The translations under genes and the position numbers were made by a program. This document shows positions 8,701 to 17,230 of a stretch of 21,996 nucleotides of DNA, one piece after another. Position 1 is the stretch's first letter; every line of letters begins with the position of its first letter. Below the pieces are notes generated by a model. The model worked only from the letters and a program-made list of their open reading frames with translations, ran no database searches and was not told where the DNA came from. The DNA comes from CAZCWM01 sp964622625 (lineage in GTDB: Bacteria; Planctomycetota; Phycisphaerae; Phycisphaerales; Phycisphaeraceae): the NCBI GenBank assembly GCA_964622625.1, contig CAZUUQ010000046.1, positions 1 to 21,996 of the forward strand, in the 5' to 3' direction.

Positions 8701-9451
8701 NNNNNNNNNNNNNNNNNNNNNNNNNNNNNNNNNNNNNNNNNNNNNNNNNNNNNNNNNNNNNNNNNNGGCCGGTGGCGCAGTTCATGCCCAGCGAGATGAT
8801 CGGGTAGGGGCGCAATGCCACTGCGGCCGCAGCGATCTCGCTGCCGCAGAGCATCGTACCCGTCTGTTCGATCGTCACCTGCACCATGATCGGCAGGCGG
8901 TCGGGGCTTGTGCCCGCCTCGTCCATCGCGTCGAGCACGGCATTGATCGCGCACTTGATCTGCAGCAGATCCTGGCAGGTCTCGAGCAGGATGACATCCG
9001 CGCCGCCGGCGATCAACCCCTCGGCAGCGGTGCGGTAGCTGGCATACATCGTGTCCCAGTCGATCTGCCCCAGCGTGATCAGCCGCGTGCCCGGACCCAT
9101 ACTACCCACGACGAACCGCGGCTTGTCGGCAGTCGTGAACTTGTCGCACGCGGCCCGCGCCAGCTCGCACGCCTTGACGTTGATCTCGCGGGCGCGGTCC
9201 TGAAGATCGAACTCGCGCAGCACGTGCGGCATCGCGCCGAAGGTGTTGGTCTCCACAGCGTCGGCCCCGACGGCCAGGAACGATTCGTGGATGCTCTGGA
9301 TCACGTCCGGCCGGGAGAGGTTAAGCACCTCCGAACAGTTCTCGAGGTTGTTGAAATCGCTCAGCGGCAGGTCGTGGTTCTGTATGGACGTGCCCATCGC
9401 GCCGTCAAAAACCAGTACGCGGCGGGCGAGTTGTTCGGCAAATCGGTTCAT
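5754..9451 (-). CDS. metH: Cobalamin-dependent methionine synthase (interrupted in the assembly by an N gap)
   Basis: MetH transfers a methyl group from 5-methyltetrahydrofolate to homocysteine through cobalamin. All four modules are visible. The homocysteine domain has zinc ligands Cys225 (SLGMNCATG) and Cys291/Cys292 (GGCCGT). The pterin domain starts near residue 335 (LNVGERTNASGS). The cobalamin domain has DVHDIGKN, with the cobalt-ligand His738. The C-terminal AdoMet activation domain has SFGYPACPE near 1125. In window coordinates the gene changes frame across the N run 8667-8766; deleting the N run and one copy of the flanking 55-bp repeat (155 bp in total) restores a single 1180-residue frame, close to E. 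coli MetH (1227). Residue numbers use that corrected frame. I chose the ATG at 9451 (MNRFAEQLARRVLVFDGAMG); longer in-frame starts add unrelated residues. I could not recognise a riboswitch upstream. Confidence 0.95.
8612..8821. other. Scaffold gap: 100 N flanked by an identical 55-bp repeat
   Basis: Positions 8612-8666 and 8767-8821 are identical over 55 bp, and the run between them is exactly 100 N. The two copies encode the same metH segment (ALRPYPIISLGMNCATG). This is best explained as two contigs overlapping by 55 bp that were joined with a default-length gap. It is not a biological duplication, because collapsing it restores the metH frame. Confidence 0.9.
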
Positions 9452-9711
9452 GGCAGGTCCATTATCAGCAGTGAGGCGGATGCGGGCCGGTCCAATGAAG
9501 CGGGCGAACCTGAGCCGCTCTATTTCATCTTCATCAGGCCAGCCGTTCATCCGTTCATCCGGATTAAAGGATGGTATCTTGGCGCGGCTTGGTTGGCAAA
9601 TGCCTTGGGCGTTCATTCAGCGATCGCCGATAGATAGGTGGCAGGGGGGGGTAATGGCCTGCGCGCAGCCTGGATTCGTGAACGTAAACGCCGACAAAAA
9701 AAGGATATGTG
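9452..9711. other. Divergent spacer between metH and uppP
   Basis: This 260-bp spacer must hold both promoters. I see a short direct repeat (GTTCATCC twice, near 9546-9562) and a run of eight G near 9644-9651. On the metH strand a TTTAAT hexamer could be a -10 element but has no good -35 partner. No SAM, SAH or cobalamin riboswitch signature was recognised by eye. Confidence 0.5.
9701..9705 (+). promoter_or_regulatory. Ribosome binding site of uppP
   Basis: AAGGA lies 6 nt before the ATG at 9712. It supports that start rather than the adjacent GTG at 9709; the overlapping ATG at 9707 is out of frame. Confidence 0.55.
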
Positions 9712-10557
9712 ATGTCGTGGTGGGAAGCGCTGATACTGGGCGTTGTAGAGGGCTTGACGGAGTATCTGCCGGTCAGCTCGACCGGGCACCTGATCCTCGC
9801 GTCCTGGCTGCTGGGACTGGGCGACACACCCCAGCGCTGGGCGGCCACGTTTTCGTTCAATATCGTCATCCAGGCGGGGGCCATCCTGGCTGTGCTGGGG
9901 CTGTATTGGGGGCGTGTGATGCAGATGGGGCGGGGGCTGCTGGGCAAGGACCCAGCCGGTCTGCGGCTGGCGATCAACCTCCTGCTGGCGTTTCTGCCGG
10001 CGGCCGTGCTGGGGCCGCTGCTGGCCGGGCGGATCGAGGCGCATCTCAACGGCCCCTGGCCGGTGGTGGCGGCACTGTTCGTCGGCGCGTGGCTGATGCT
10101 CGCGGTCGCCTACTCACGCAGACTTCAGGGAACCGTGCACAAAGGTCGTGACATCGATGCCGTCACCTGGCAGATCGCGCTGCTCATCGGCTTCGGCCAG
10201 TGCATCGCCATGTGGCCCGGCACAAGCCGCTCGATGATCACCATCGTCGCGGCCCTGATGCTCGGCCTGCGTCCCCGCGCGGCCGCGGAGTTCAGCTTCC
10301 TGCTGGGGCTGATCACACTCAGTGCCGCCACGGGCTACAAGACACTCGACGGCGGGGCGGCGATGCTCACCGAGTTCGGCATCGCGCCCATCGTCATCGG
10401 CATGGTCGCGTCCACCATCTCGGCGGCACTGGCCGTCAAGTGGTTCATCGCATTTCTTACCCGGCACGGCCTGGGACCGTTCGGCTGGTATCGCCTGGGT
10501 GTGGCGGTTCTGTTCGCGGCGCTGCTGCTTCTGGGCGTGCTTCACGTGCCGGCGTAA
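9712..10557 (+). CDS. uppP: Undecaprenyl-diphosphatase UppP (BacA family)
   Basis: UppP dephosphorylates undecaprenyl diphosphate to recycle the lipid carrier for peptidoglycan and other wall polymers, and confers bacitracin tolerance when abundant. The 281-residue membrane protein has the two signature regions: EGLTEYLPVSSTGHLIL (residues 13-29, with Glu13, Glu17 and His26) and PGTSRSMITI (169-178, with Arg173). Many hydrophobic segments are consistent with the multi-span fold. The length is normal for the family and no expected motif is missing. It is transcribed away from metH and converges on the Gfo/Idh/MocA gene, so it is probably monocistronic. Confidence 0.96.
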   Translation: MSWWEALILGVVEGLTEYLPVSSTGHLILASWLLGLGDTPQRWAATFSFNIVIQAGAILAVLGLYWGRVMQMGRGLLGKDPAGLRLAINLLLAFLPAAVLGPLLAGRIEAHLNGPWPVVAALFVGAWLMLAVAYSRRLQGTVHKGRDIDAVTWQIALLIGFGQCIAMWPGTSRSMITIVAALMLGLRPRAAAEFSFLLGLITLSAATGYKTLDGGAAMLTEFGIAPIVIGMVASTISAALAVKWFIAFLTRHGLGPFGWYRLGVAVLFAALLLLGVLHVPA

Positions 10558-10588
10558 CGCGAAGGGAAGGCGCGATCGTGTTGCAGGC

Positions 10589-10604
10589 GCGGCACAAGTG
10601 CCGC
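10589..10604. terminator. Hairpin between convergent uppP and the oxidoreductase gene
   Basis: A perfect 7-bp inverted repeat (GCGGCAC / GTGCCGC, 2-nt centre) lies in the 69-bp space between the two convergent stops. No T-tract follows on either strand. Its position suggests a bidirectional terminator. Confidence 0.4.
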
Positions 10605-10626
10605 CGCTTAAGCAGAGATGTCATCG

Positions 10627-11676
10627 TCACCGGTAACGGGCCTTGAAGGCCCGGCCCGCGCGGGCGCTGCGGCAAGCCAGATCGAGCACATGGATCGGTC
10701 GACGGGCCCACTGCGGGGTGATGACCAGCGGTTCACGCTTTGTCAGATGGGCCGCCACGTTGCGGTAATACCGCCAGCCTTCGCCCGGCGGATTGTCGCC
10801 TTCTGTGACCACCGGTTCCTTGCCCAGCTTCGGCTGGATGAGCTTCCACTTGCGCATCCAGAAGACGTACGTCCCCTTCGTGCCCGTGATCTCCATGCAC
10901 CCTTCCTTGGGTTTGGAGTCGATGTTGGTGATGCAGACGGTGAGCCATGGCCCGCCGTCGAAACGCACAGTGAGGAAGCCCTCATCCTCCGTGGTGTCCT
11001 TCTTCCATGCTGTCTTCGGAGCCCAGAAACCCTCGTGCGCGAAGCCGCTGACCTCGGCGATCGGCGCGTCGATCAGTTGCAGCGAATACTCCAGCAGGTG
11101 CACGCCCCAGTCGTAGAGCACGCCACCGCTGATCGATTTGCTGCTGCGCCACCAGTCGCCGGGCTGGCGCCACTGGCCCATGTGGGCCTCGATGCGGACG
11201 ATGTCACCGATCTTTCTGCCGCGTTTGACCGTCGCCAGGGCCTGGCGGATGCAGCCGTCCCAGTGGCGGTTGTGATACGTGCTGACCATGCGCTTTTGCT
11301 TCGCGGCCGCGGCGATCATGCGGTCGCACTCGGCCGTGGTGATGGCGAACGGCTTTTCGCACACCACGTGCCGGCCGGCCCGCAGACACTGCGCCGCCAG
11401 CTTCGCGTGCGTGTTGTGCGGCGTGATGATTGTCACCAGATCGACATCGCTCTTGCGCAGCATCGCCGCGACACTCGTGTATCGGCCGATGCCCGGGAAA
11501 TCCTCTTCCGCCACCGCCAGCCGCTTGGGATCGATCTCCGCCACCGCCGCGGGCGTCATGCCGGCGTCGCGCATTTCGCTCAGATGCTGCCGCCCCATGT
11601 TGAACGCGCCGCCGTAGCCGATCACGCCGACGCGAATGTCGCTTGCCTTGCCGTACTTGCCTGCCGGTCTGGTCAT
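10627..11676 (-). CDS. Gfo/Idh/MocA-family NAD(P)-dependent oxidoreductase
   Basis: This 349-residue protein has an N-terminal Rossmann fold with the nucleotide-binding loop GYGGAFNMG (residues 20-28), the ITPHNTHAKLA strand-helix (about 84-94) and the EKP motif (107-109). The second domain carries GGVLYDWGVH (184-193), where Asp189 and His193 match the usual catalytic or substrate-contact positions. Such enzymes oxidise or reduce sugars, inositols and related polyols; the substrate here is unknown. The ATG at 11676 is chosen because AGGAA sits 7 nt upstream and the fold begins soon after; a longer frame to 11769 adds unconserved residues. No Tat or Sec signal is present, so it is cytoplasmic. 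It is the last gene of a leftward run, 93 bp after the dehydrogenase gene. Confidence 0.9.
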   Translation of the reverse strand: MTRPAGKYGKASDIRVGVIGYGGAFNMGRQHLSEMRDAGMTPAAVAEIDPKRLAVAEEDFPGIGRYTSVAAMLRKSDVDLVTIITPHNTHAKLAAQCLRAGRHVVCEKPFAITTAECDRMIAAAAKQKRMVSTYHNRHWDGCIRQALATVKRGRKIGDIVRIEAHMGQWRQPGDWWRSSKSISGGVLYDWGVHLLEYSLQLIDAPIAEVSGFAHEGFWAPKTAWKKDTTEDEGFLTVRFDGGPWLTVCITNIDSKPKEGCMEITGTKGTYVFWMRKWKLIQPKLGKEPVVTEGDNPPGEGWRYYRNVAAHLTKREPLVITPQWARRPIHVLDLACRSARAGRAFKARYR

Positions 11677-11769
11677 GGAAAGATTCCTGCCCCCTGGGTG
11701 AGGACATGACGATAGCAGGCGGGCGGATGATTGCCACCACGTGCGGCTGTGTTTTGCGCGAGAAAACAT

Positions 11770-12798
11770 TCACGGCACGAGAACGAGCTTGCCCACGTGC
11801 TGGCCGCGTTCCATGCACGCGTGGGCTTCGCGCACGTCGTCGAAGCGGAAGGCGCGGTCCACGTGCTGGCGGAACCTGCCGTCGCTGAAACGATCAAGAA
11901 TCCAGCGGCAACCCCGGCCCATGGCATCGCCGCCTTCAGCGATCAGTTCGTTGAGCACCCAGCCGCGGATGGCCGCGTGCTTGCGAATCAGCGGCGTCAC
12001 ATCCACGACGCCCGGCTCGCCCAGCAGGCCGTAAATCCAGATCACCCCGTGCTGGGCCAGACAGCGGATTTCGGTGTTGAGGTAATCGCCCGCCGCGACG
12101 GGATCAAAGAAGACGTCCACGCCGCGGCCATCCGTCAGTGTCTTCAACTCGCGGTGCCAGGCCAGGTCGCCGCCGGCCTCATCGCGGGTGACGATGACGT
12201 GGTCGTAGCGGGAGGTGTCGAGGGCTTCGATGCGCTGCTTCTTGCCTTTGCTGGTCGTCAGGCCGATCGCCGTCGCGCCGATCGCCTTCACGATCTGCGC
12301 GGCCGCGAGGGCGACGCTGCTGGACGCGGCCGGCAGGGCGACAACCTGACCGGCCTGCACCTTCTGCTTCCAGACCAGGCAGCCCCAGGCGGTGAGGTAC
12401 GGCAGCCAGACGGCGCCGAGCTGGTCGTCCGGCAGGGCGTCGGGCGCAGGCCACGTCTGCCCGGCCGCGCAGAGGTAGTGCGTGCGATAGGCTCCACCCA
12501 GGCCGGCAGCCGCGAGGCGTGGGGCGTCGGGCGAGAGCACCACACGCTGGCCGACGTGGCGATCGCCGACCCCTTCGCCGACCGCTTCAATCACGCCGCC
12601 GCCCTCCAGTCCCGGTGTGAAAGGCGGATCGCCGCTGGACAAACGATATTCGCCGCGACGGGCCATCAGGTCGGCATGGTTCATGCCGATGCTCGTGAGG
12701 CGCACGAGCACCTGTCCGCAGCCGGGGCGCGGCGTCGGTTCCTCCATCACGTGCAGTTGATCGACGTCGCCGAACTGCCGCACCACGATGCGCTTCAT
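11770..12798 (-). CDS. Quinone oxidoreductase-like NADPH dehydrogenase (MDR superfamily)
   Basis: This 342-residue protein belongs to the medium-chain dehydrogenase/reductase superfamily. The N-terminal GroES-like domain shows the RLTSIGMNHADLMARRGEY pattern and the GLEGGGVIEAVGEGV turn. The cofactor domain shows PAASSSVALAAAQIVKAIGA, then a DGRGVDVFFDPVA strand. The catalytic-zinc ligands of true alcohol dehydrogenases are absent, as expected for the zeta-crystallin/quinone oxidoreductase branch, so NADPH-dependent reduction of quinones or enones is the likely chemistry; the exact substrate is unknown. The ATG at 12798 is preceded by GGAGA about 5 nt upstream; an upstream extension to 12996 runs into the AsmA-like gene and was rejected. 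It lies 34 bp after that gene, suggesting one transcript. Confidence 0.9.
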   Translation of the reverse strand: MKRIVVRQFGDVDQLHVMEEPTPRPGCGQVLVRLTSIGMNHADLMARRGEYRLSSGDPPFTPGLEGGGVIEAVGEGVGDRHVGQRVVLSPDAPRLAAAGLGGAYRTHYLCAAGQTWPAPDALPDDQLGAVWLPYLTAWGCLVWKQKVQAGQVVALPAASSSVALAAAQIVKAIGATAIGLTTSKGKKQRIEALDTSRYDHVIVTRDEAGGDLAWHRELKTLTDGRGVDVFFDPVAAGDYLNTEIRCLAQHGVIWIYGLLGEPGVVDVTPLIRKHAAIRGWVLNELIAEGGDAMGRGCRWILDRFSDGRFRQHVDRAFRFDDVREAHACMERGQHVGKLVLVP

Positions 12799-12832
12799 CG
12801 GTCTCTCCGTTGGCCGGCCGAGTGTGCTGCGG

Positions 12833-15800
12833 TCACTTCTTGTCGTCGCGGTTCTGCTGCTCGCCGGCACGCTGGAGAATGTCGCCGAGGATGCGCAGCC
12901 CCACGTCTTCCGGACGCGTTTCGCGCTGCGGCCGCTCCTGTTGTTGTTGCGGGGCAGCCGACTCGGCCGGGGCCGTTTCGGTGGTTTGCCGCTCATCGAG
13001 CGGCGGTAGCTGCGGGAGGTTGGGCCACGCGGCCGGAGCCTGTCCGTTCACCGCTGGCGAGCCCGGTACGCCGCCGAGGATCGCGCCCAGCACGCCCGCG
13101 GCCAGACCGCCTTCATCGCCCAGAAGCCGCCCAAGCTGCTGCTGACCGGCCCGCGCCGCCAGCGAACGCACAAATGCATCGCTGTCCACCTTCGGCGCGT
13201 CCAGTGTGCCGCGGACGGCGAATTCGTAAATCATGTTCGCATCGATGATCCCCTCGCGGCGCAGGTTGGGGATGGTGCGCAGAATCGCCTCGCCGTAAAG
13301 CCCCATCTTCGAATTGATCCGCCGTGTGGCCAGGTTCACCGCGCCCTTGAAGCCCATGGCTGTGGTCGGGTTGTACATCCACAGGTCGTTGGTGGTGACC
13401 TGACCCTGATGGACGCTGACATCCAGCGGCGTGAAGGCCACCGTCATGGTGCGGTCTTCCTGACCCAGAAGGCCGAAACGTGATCGCGGGTCGAAGGCCG
13501 TGGCGATGGCTCGCAGGATGACCTCCAGCTCGTTCATCGCCCAGCCGCGACGCATGGTCATCTCCCCCAGCTCGAGCCGCGCGTCCAGTGACAGCTTCGT
13601 GGGATCGTATTCGATCAGCGGCACGTGGAACGTGTCGGCCCGGATCGCCAGCCGGACCGGTTGATCAGCCGCTTGGGCGTCAACAAGCACCGGCGAGCCG
13701 AACTTCAGCAGCGCGTCAGCCAGCTCCGGCGTCAGCTTCATGGTCAGCAGGGCGTCTTCGCGTAGGCCCAGGACGCGCTGCTCATCGATGCTCAACTTCA
13801 GCGGCGCCGCGATGTTGGGACTGACCAGCGAGAAATCCAGCGCCCCGGGCACCTGGCCGCGAGCCGTCAGCGACATGGATTGGCCAATGATGCCTGCGTA
13901 ATCGGCATCCATGCCCGTGAGACCGAGCACCAGCACCGTGGGCAGATTCTCCGCCTGCGTATCGGTCTGAATCCGCGCGTCCTTGACGCTCAGCACCCCG
14001 GCCGCGTCGACAAGGCCGGACAGACGCGTCGTTGAGCGCAGCGGGCGTGACTGGGCCGCGCCGCCCTCATCGGACGCGAGCACCGAACCCTGCGCTTCGA
14101 TGGTCAACAGCTCGTGCAGGTCGGTCGTGGCAGCGCGGACCTGCACGGAGTCAATCACCAGCGGTTGATCGGAACCGCGCGGCCGCAGGTCCAGGCGGTC
14201 GGCCGCGAGGCTTGCATCCAGCGCGACTTGCCGCAGGTTCATGGCCTGACCTTCACCAGGCAAGGCAGCCCGGAGTTGCTCGACCGTCAGGCGCAGCTCC
14301 GCGGGAGAAGCCAGGGTGAAGCCCGGCTCGCCGCCCGCCGCCGTCTGCCGCGCCTGCTGCCACGCGGCGAAGCGATCGGGCTGCAGCCGCAGCGTCGCCG
14401 TCGAGCCGCGGTCAAGGGTAACCCGCTGGCCCGTGACGTGGCGGCCGCGCACGTCGGCGACGAGCGTCGGCGAGTTAACCTTCGCCGCGAGGTGGATCGC
14501 CTCGCCCTGGGGTTGCAGCGTCAGGTCCACTTCGTCGAGCGTCGGTCCCAGCAGGGCGGTCCACTGTGCAGCCTGATCCGTGGCCAGTTCGAGCAGGGCA
14601 GTGGGGAAGCGGCGGGCCGCGAGGTTCATCTCCACGTGCGGCTGGGTGGTGTCGAGCTCCCGGGCTTTCAAGTTCAGGGCGATGGTTCCTTCGCCCGCGG
14701 CCGCCTTGAAGCCGCCGTCCACCGCGGCCGACATGGTCCGCCCCAACGCCGACGATTCGACATGCGCCGACAGCGGCTCGATGACGATCTGCGACAGTTG
14801 CGCGTCGCCCGTCAGCGCCAGGCGATCGAGCGTGAGCCTCGCGGCGACAGCCGCGCGGGCGTCAGGTTGGCCGATGGGCCAATCGAGTTGCGACAGCTCC
14901 GCGCGCACAGTCGTCGGGCCGGCGAGGGTCACATTCCCACGGCCCTGCGGCAAGGTCAGCAGACCGCTGCGCTTGAGTGCGTCCACCACCGCTGGCGTGA
15001 GCGTCAGGTTGGCCTCGCCGCCGGCCGAGAGTTGGCGCGATGGCTCAAATGGCGAAGGATCGGTCAGTTGCAGTTTCAGGAATCCCGCTTGACCGCCGAC
15101 CTGAAGGTGGCTGTCAATCCGGGCAGTGACACCGGCGCCTAGGCGCGTGGTCGGCACAGTGACCACGACGGGGCCGATGCCCGCCTCGCCCACGGCCGAG
15201 TTCGTACCCAGCATCATGCGGTCAACACGCACCAGCGCGCCCACCTGTGCATCGTTCATGCTTCCGCTCGCGGGAATCGTCAGCGTGGTCATCTCCACGT
15301 TCATCACGGTGGGCTGCTGGAGCGCCAGCCACGCGACGGGCTGGGCCATGCCGGGCCACTGGGCGGCCAGCACATTCAGCAGTTGCGGGCGCAGCTCGAT
15401 AGCGCCGACGGATCCCGGCTCGATGGTGATGGTCTGTGCGTCCATGCGGCCGGTGAGCTGCACGTCGCGGAGACGCGCTGCCTGCACCGCCAGGTGGAAC
15501 GTGCCGGTGCGCTGCGGTTTTTCACCGGCGGCGTCAGGCATCTGCTCTATCGCGGCCTTCAGGTGCACGTCCATGAGCGGGCCGATCGCCTCCTCGGCCA
15601 GGCCGCCCGTGCCCGCGAGCTGATCCACCAGCGCCAGAGGCCAGCCGTCAAGCCGCACGTCGTTCTGCACGGTGAAATGCTGCCAGTCGATGGCCCCCTG
15701 GGCGTCGACGGCGAAAATCACGGTCGCATCGGCGGCAAGCTGGCCGTGATGCGGTCCCTGCTCGGCGGTGGCGCGGGCTTGCGCGGTGGCGGTACGTTGG

Positions 15801-17071
15801 TCGGCATCGAAGTTCGCTTGCGCGTGAAATCCCCGCACCGCCAGACGGCCGATGCGCGCGTCACCGCTTTCAAACACCGCGTCTCCGATGCTCAGGCGGA
15901 CCATTGCGTCGCCCCCTTGAGCCGGCGCGTCGGCCGCGCTGCGGGGTCGGGGCAAGTCGAGGCGGTCCACCGTCAATTGCACCTGCACGGGATCGGCGAG
16001 CATGGGCGCGTCCGGTCGCTGGGCGACAACAAGCTTGTCCCATGCGGCCGGCGTCAGCGTCAGTACCGCGCCCGCGCCGGGGTTGACGGTGATGGTCTGC
16101 TCGTCGACGCGGCCGGCGCCCGCCGCGGTCAGATGCTGGGCCTTCACGTCCAGGTCGATGGCCAGATTCGCGGCCGTGCCGGCGACGGTGACCGCGGCAT
16201 CCAGCGTCGGGCCGAGCAGGGCGGTGAGCTTGCCGTCCTGGCGCAGCAGGCGATCGGCTGCGGCAAGGGGCAGGGCGGTGATCTGCGCAACCGCGTTGAT
16301 TTCCGCTTGCCGCGTCTGCCATACGCCTGCCTCGTCGAGCAGGCCGCTGACGCGCACGTCGCCGGTGAGCTGGCCTTCGTCCGTCCCCTGGCGCAGTATC
16401 GCCCGCCAGGCCGCGTCGAATCCGCCGCCGGCCTTGCCTGTAACCGTCAGCAACGGCACCTGAAATTCGACCAGCTCGAACTCAGGCCCGGCGTAGCGCA
16501 CGGCCACGTCTTCGATGCGCAGGGCCAGATCGGCCAGATCCCAACCCGCCGCCGGCGCGGCCGCGGGCGCGGGGGTCGCCTTCTTCACGCGTCCGGCTTG
16601 GGGTGTGGCTGTCAAGGCGCGCTCAAGGTTGGTCTGGCCCTGGGTGTCTTCGACAATGGCCGCCTTCAGCCCGCGGACCAGCACCTCACCCGGCGTGCCG
16701 CGGCCGGTGAGCAGCGCCAGCAGCGACAGGTCGGGTGCCGACGCTTCGTCGAGCGTCGCGACGATATGGCCTTGTGGGTCCGTGAGCACGACTTGGCCGA
16801 CATGCAGGCCCTGCCGCCAGCCCAGCGAGAGGCGGCCCAGCGACACGCGGCCCTCGATGCTCTTGTTGACCGTGTTCTCGACGAAGCTGCGCCCCATCCG
16901 CGAACTGACGAAATACGGCACCAGCGCGACCATCAGGACGGCCAGCAGCACGAGCGCGACCACGGCAATGAGGGTCCACTTAAGCCATCGCCGCCGTGGG
17001 CGGGGCGGCGGCGGGGCGGCGGCGACGTCGCGGCGGGGGGTGGGAGCGTCGCTGGGTGTGGATCCGGCCAT
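12833..17071 (-). CDS. Large AsmA-like envelope protein with internal repeats
   Basis: The 1412-residue protein has a proline/arginine-rich cytoplasmic start, one membrane helix (about residues 31-54) and then a long predicted periplasmic beta-rich region. The N-terminal region after the anchor (RVSLGRLSLGWRQGLHVGQV) and the C-terminal segment around 1228-1290 (DLWMYNPTTAMGFKGAVNL onward) match the AsmA/TamB-like style. The family includes long proteins proposed to bridge inner and outer membranes and carry lipids. About four or five repeated modules can be seen between residues 259 and 1150, each ending in an LTPxxxxxL-type helix cap followed by a strand. The C-terminus (from 1340) is Pro/Gln/Glu-rich and probably disordered. 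AGGGG lies about 7 nt before the ATG. Role in envelope lipid transport is inference. Confidence 0.82.
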   Translation of the reverse strand: MAGSTPSDAPTPRRDVAAAPPPPRPRRRWLKWTLIAVVALVLLAVLMVALVPYFVSSRMGRSFVENTVNKSIEGRVSLGRLSLGWRQGLHVGQVVLTDPQGHIVATLDEASAPDLSLLALLTGRGTPGEVLVRGLKAAIVEDTQGQTNLERALTATPQAGRVKKATPAPAAAPAAGWDLADLALRIEDVAVRYAGPEFELVEFQVPLLTVTGKAGGGFDAAWRAILRQGTDEGQLTGDVRVSGLLDEAGVWQTRQAEINAVAQITALPLAAADRLLRQDGKLTALLGPTLDAAVTVAGTAANLAIDLDVKAQHLTAAGAGRVDEQTITVNPGAGAVLTLTPAAWDKLVVAQRPDAPMLADPVQVQLTVDRLDLPRPRSAADAPAQGGDAMVRLSIGDAVFESGDARIGRLAVRGFHAQANFDADQRTATAQARATAEQGPHHGQLAADATVIFAVDAQGAIDWQHFTVQNDVRLDGWPLALVDQLAGTGGLAEEAIGPLMDVHLKAAIEQMPDAAGEKPQRTGTFHLAVQAARLRDVQLTGRMDAQTITIEPGSVGAIELRPQLLNVLAAQWPGMAQPVAWLALQQPTVMNVEMTTLTIPASGSMNDAQVGALVRVDRMMLGTNSAVGEAGIGPVVVTVPTTRLGAGVTARIDSHLQVGGQAGFLKLQLTDPSPFEPSRQLSAGGEANLTLTPAVVDALKRSGLLTLPQGRGNVTLAGPTTVRAELSQLDWPIGQPDARAAVAARLTLDRLALTGDAQLSQIVIEPLSAHVESSALGRTMSAAVDGGFKAAAGEGTIALNLKARELDTTQPHVEMNLAARRFPTALLELATDQAAQWTALLGPTLDEVDLTLQPQGEAIHLAAKVNSPTLVADVRGRHVTGQRVTLDRGSTATLRLQPDRFAAWQQARQTAAGGEPGFTLASPAELRLTVEQLRAALPGEGQAMNLRQVALDASLAADRLDLRPRGSDQPLVIDSVQVRAATTDLHELLTIEAQGSVLASDEGGAAQSRPLRSTTRLSGLVDAAGVLSVKDARIQTDTQAENLPTVLVLGLTGMDADYAGIIGQSMSLTARGQVPGALDFSLVSPNIAAPLKLSIDEQRVLGLREDALLTMKLTPELADALLKFGSPVLVDAQAADQPVRLAIRADTFHVPLIEYDPTKLSLDARLELGEMTMRRGWAMNELEVILRAIATAFDPRSRFGLLGQEDRTMTVAFTPLDVSVHQGQVTTNDLWMYNPTTAMGFKGAVNLATRRINSKMGLYGEAILRTIPNLRREGIIDANMIYEFAVRGTLDAPKVDSDAFVRSLAARAGQQQLGRLLGDEGGLAAGVLGAILGGVPGSPAVNGQAPAAWPNLPQLPPLDERQTTETAPAESAAPQQQQERPQRETRPEDVGLRILGDILQRAGEQQNRDDKK

Positions 17072-17230
17072 GAGCTACCCCTTTCGGGAGGATAGTGACG
17101 CGGCATGGCGCCGCGGCACGGCATGGGGCGTGGAACCATACATGATAAGCGCGGCGGGCCAGACGGGTTCGCGGCGTGCAGATAAGAGGTGATATTCGGC
17201 CCTGAAGGGTTCGGCCTGGGGGCGGGGCGC

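Noticed and set aside
6747..8807. Long plus-strand ORF opposite metH (686 codons, spanning the N gap)
   Set aside because: It is antisense to a gene with all MetH motifs, crosses the N run, and its translation is His/Arg/Val/Gln-rich, typical of the complementary frame of a GC-rich gene.
8612..8821. Real tandem duplication within metH
   Set aside because: Exact identity over 55 bp, the round 100-N length and frame restoration on collapse all favour an assembly join.
9452..9711. Cobalamin or SAM/SAH riboswitch upstream of metH
   Set aside because: Expected because of the gene's function, but I found no B12-box or SAM-type core on the minus strand.
15383..17095. Plus-strand ORFs opposite the AsmA-like gene (up to 570 codons), with similar ones at 11731-13248 and 18773-20071
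   Set aside because: They lie antisense to well-supported genes and have Arg/Gln/His-rich compositions with no domain; GC-rich third positions keep the opposite frame open.
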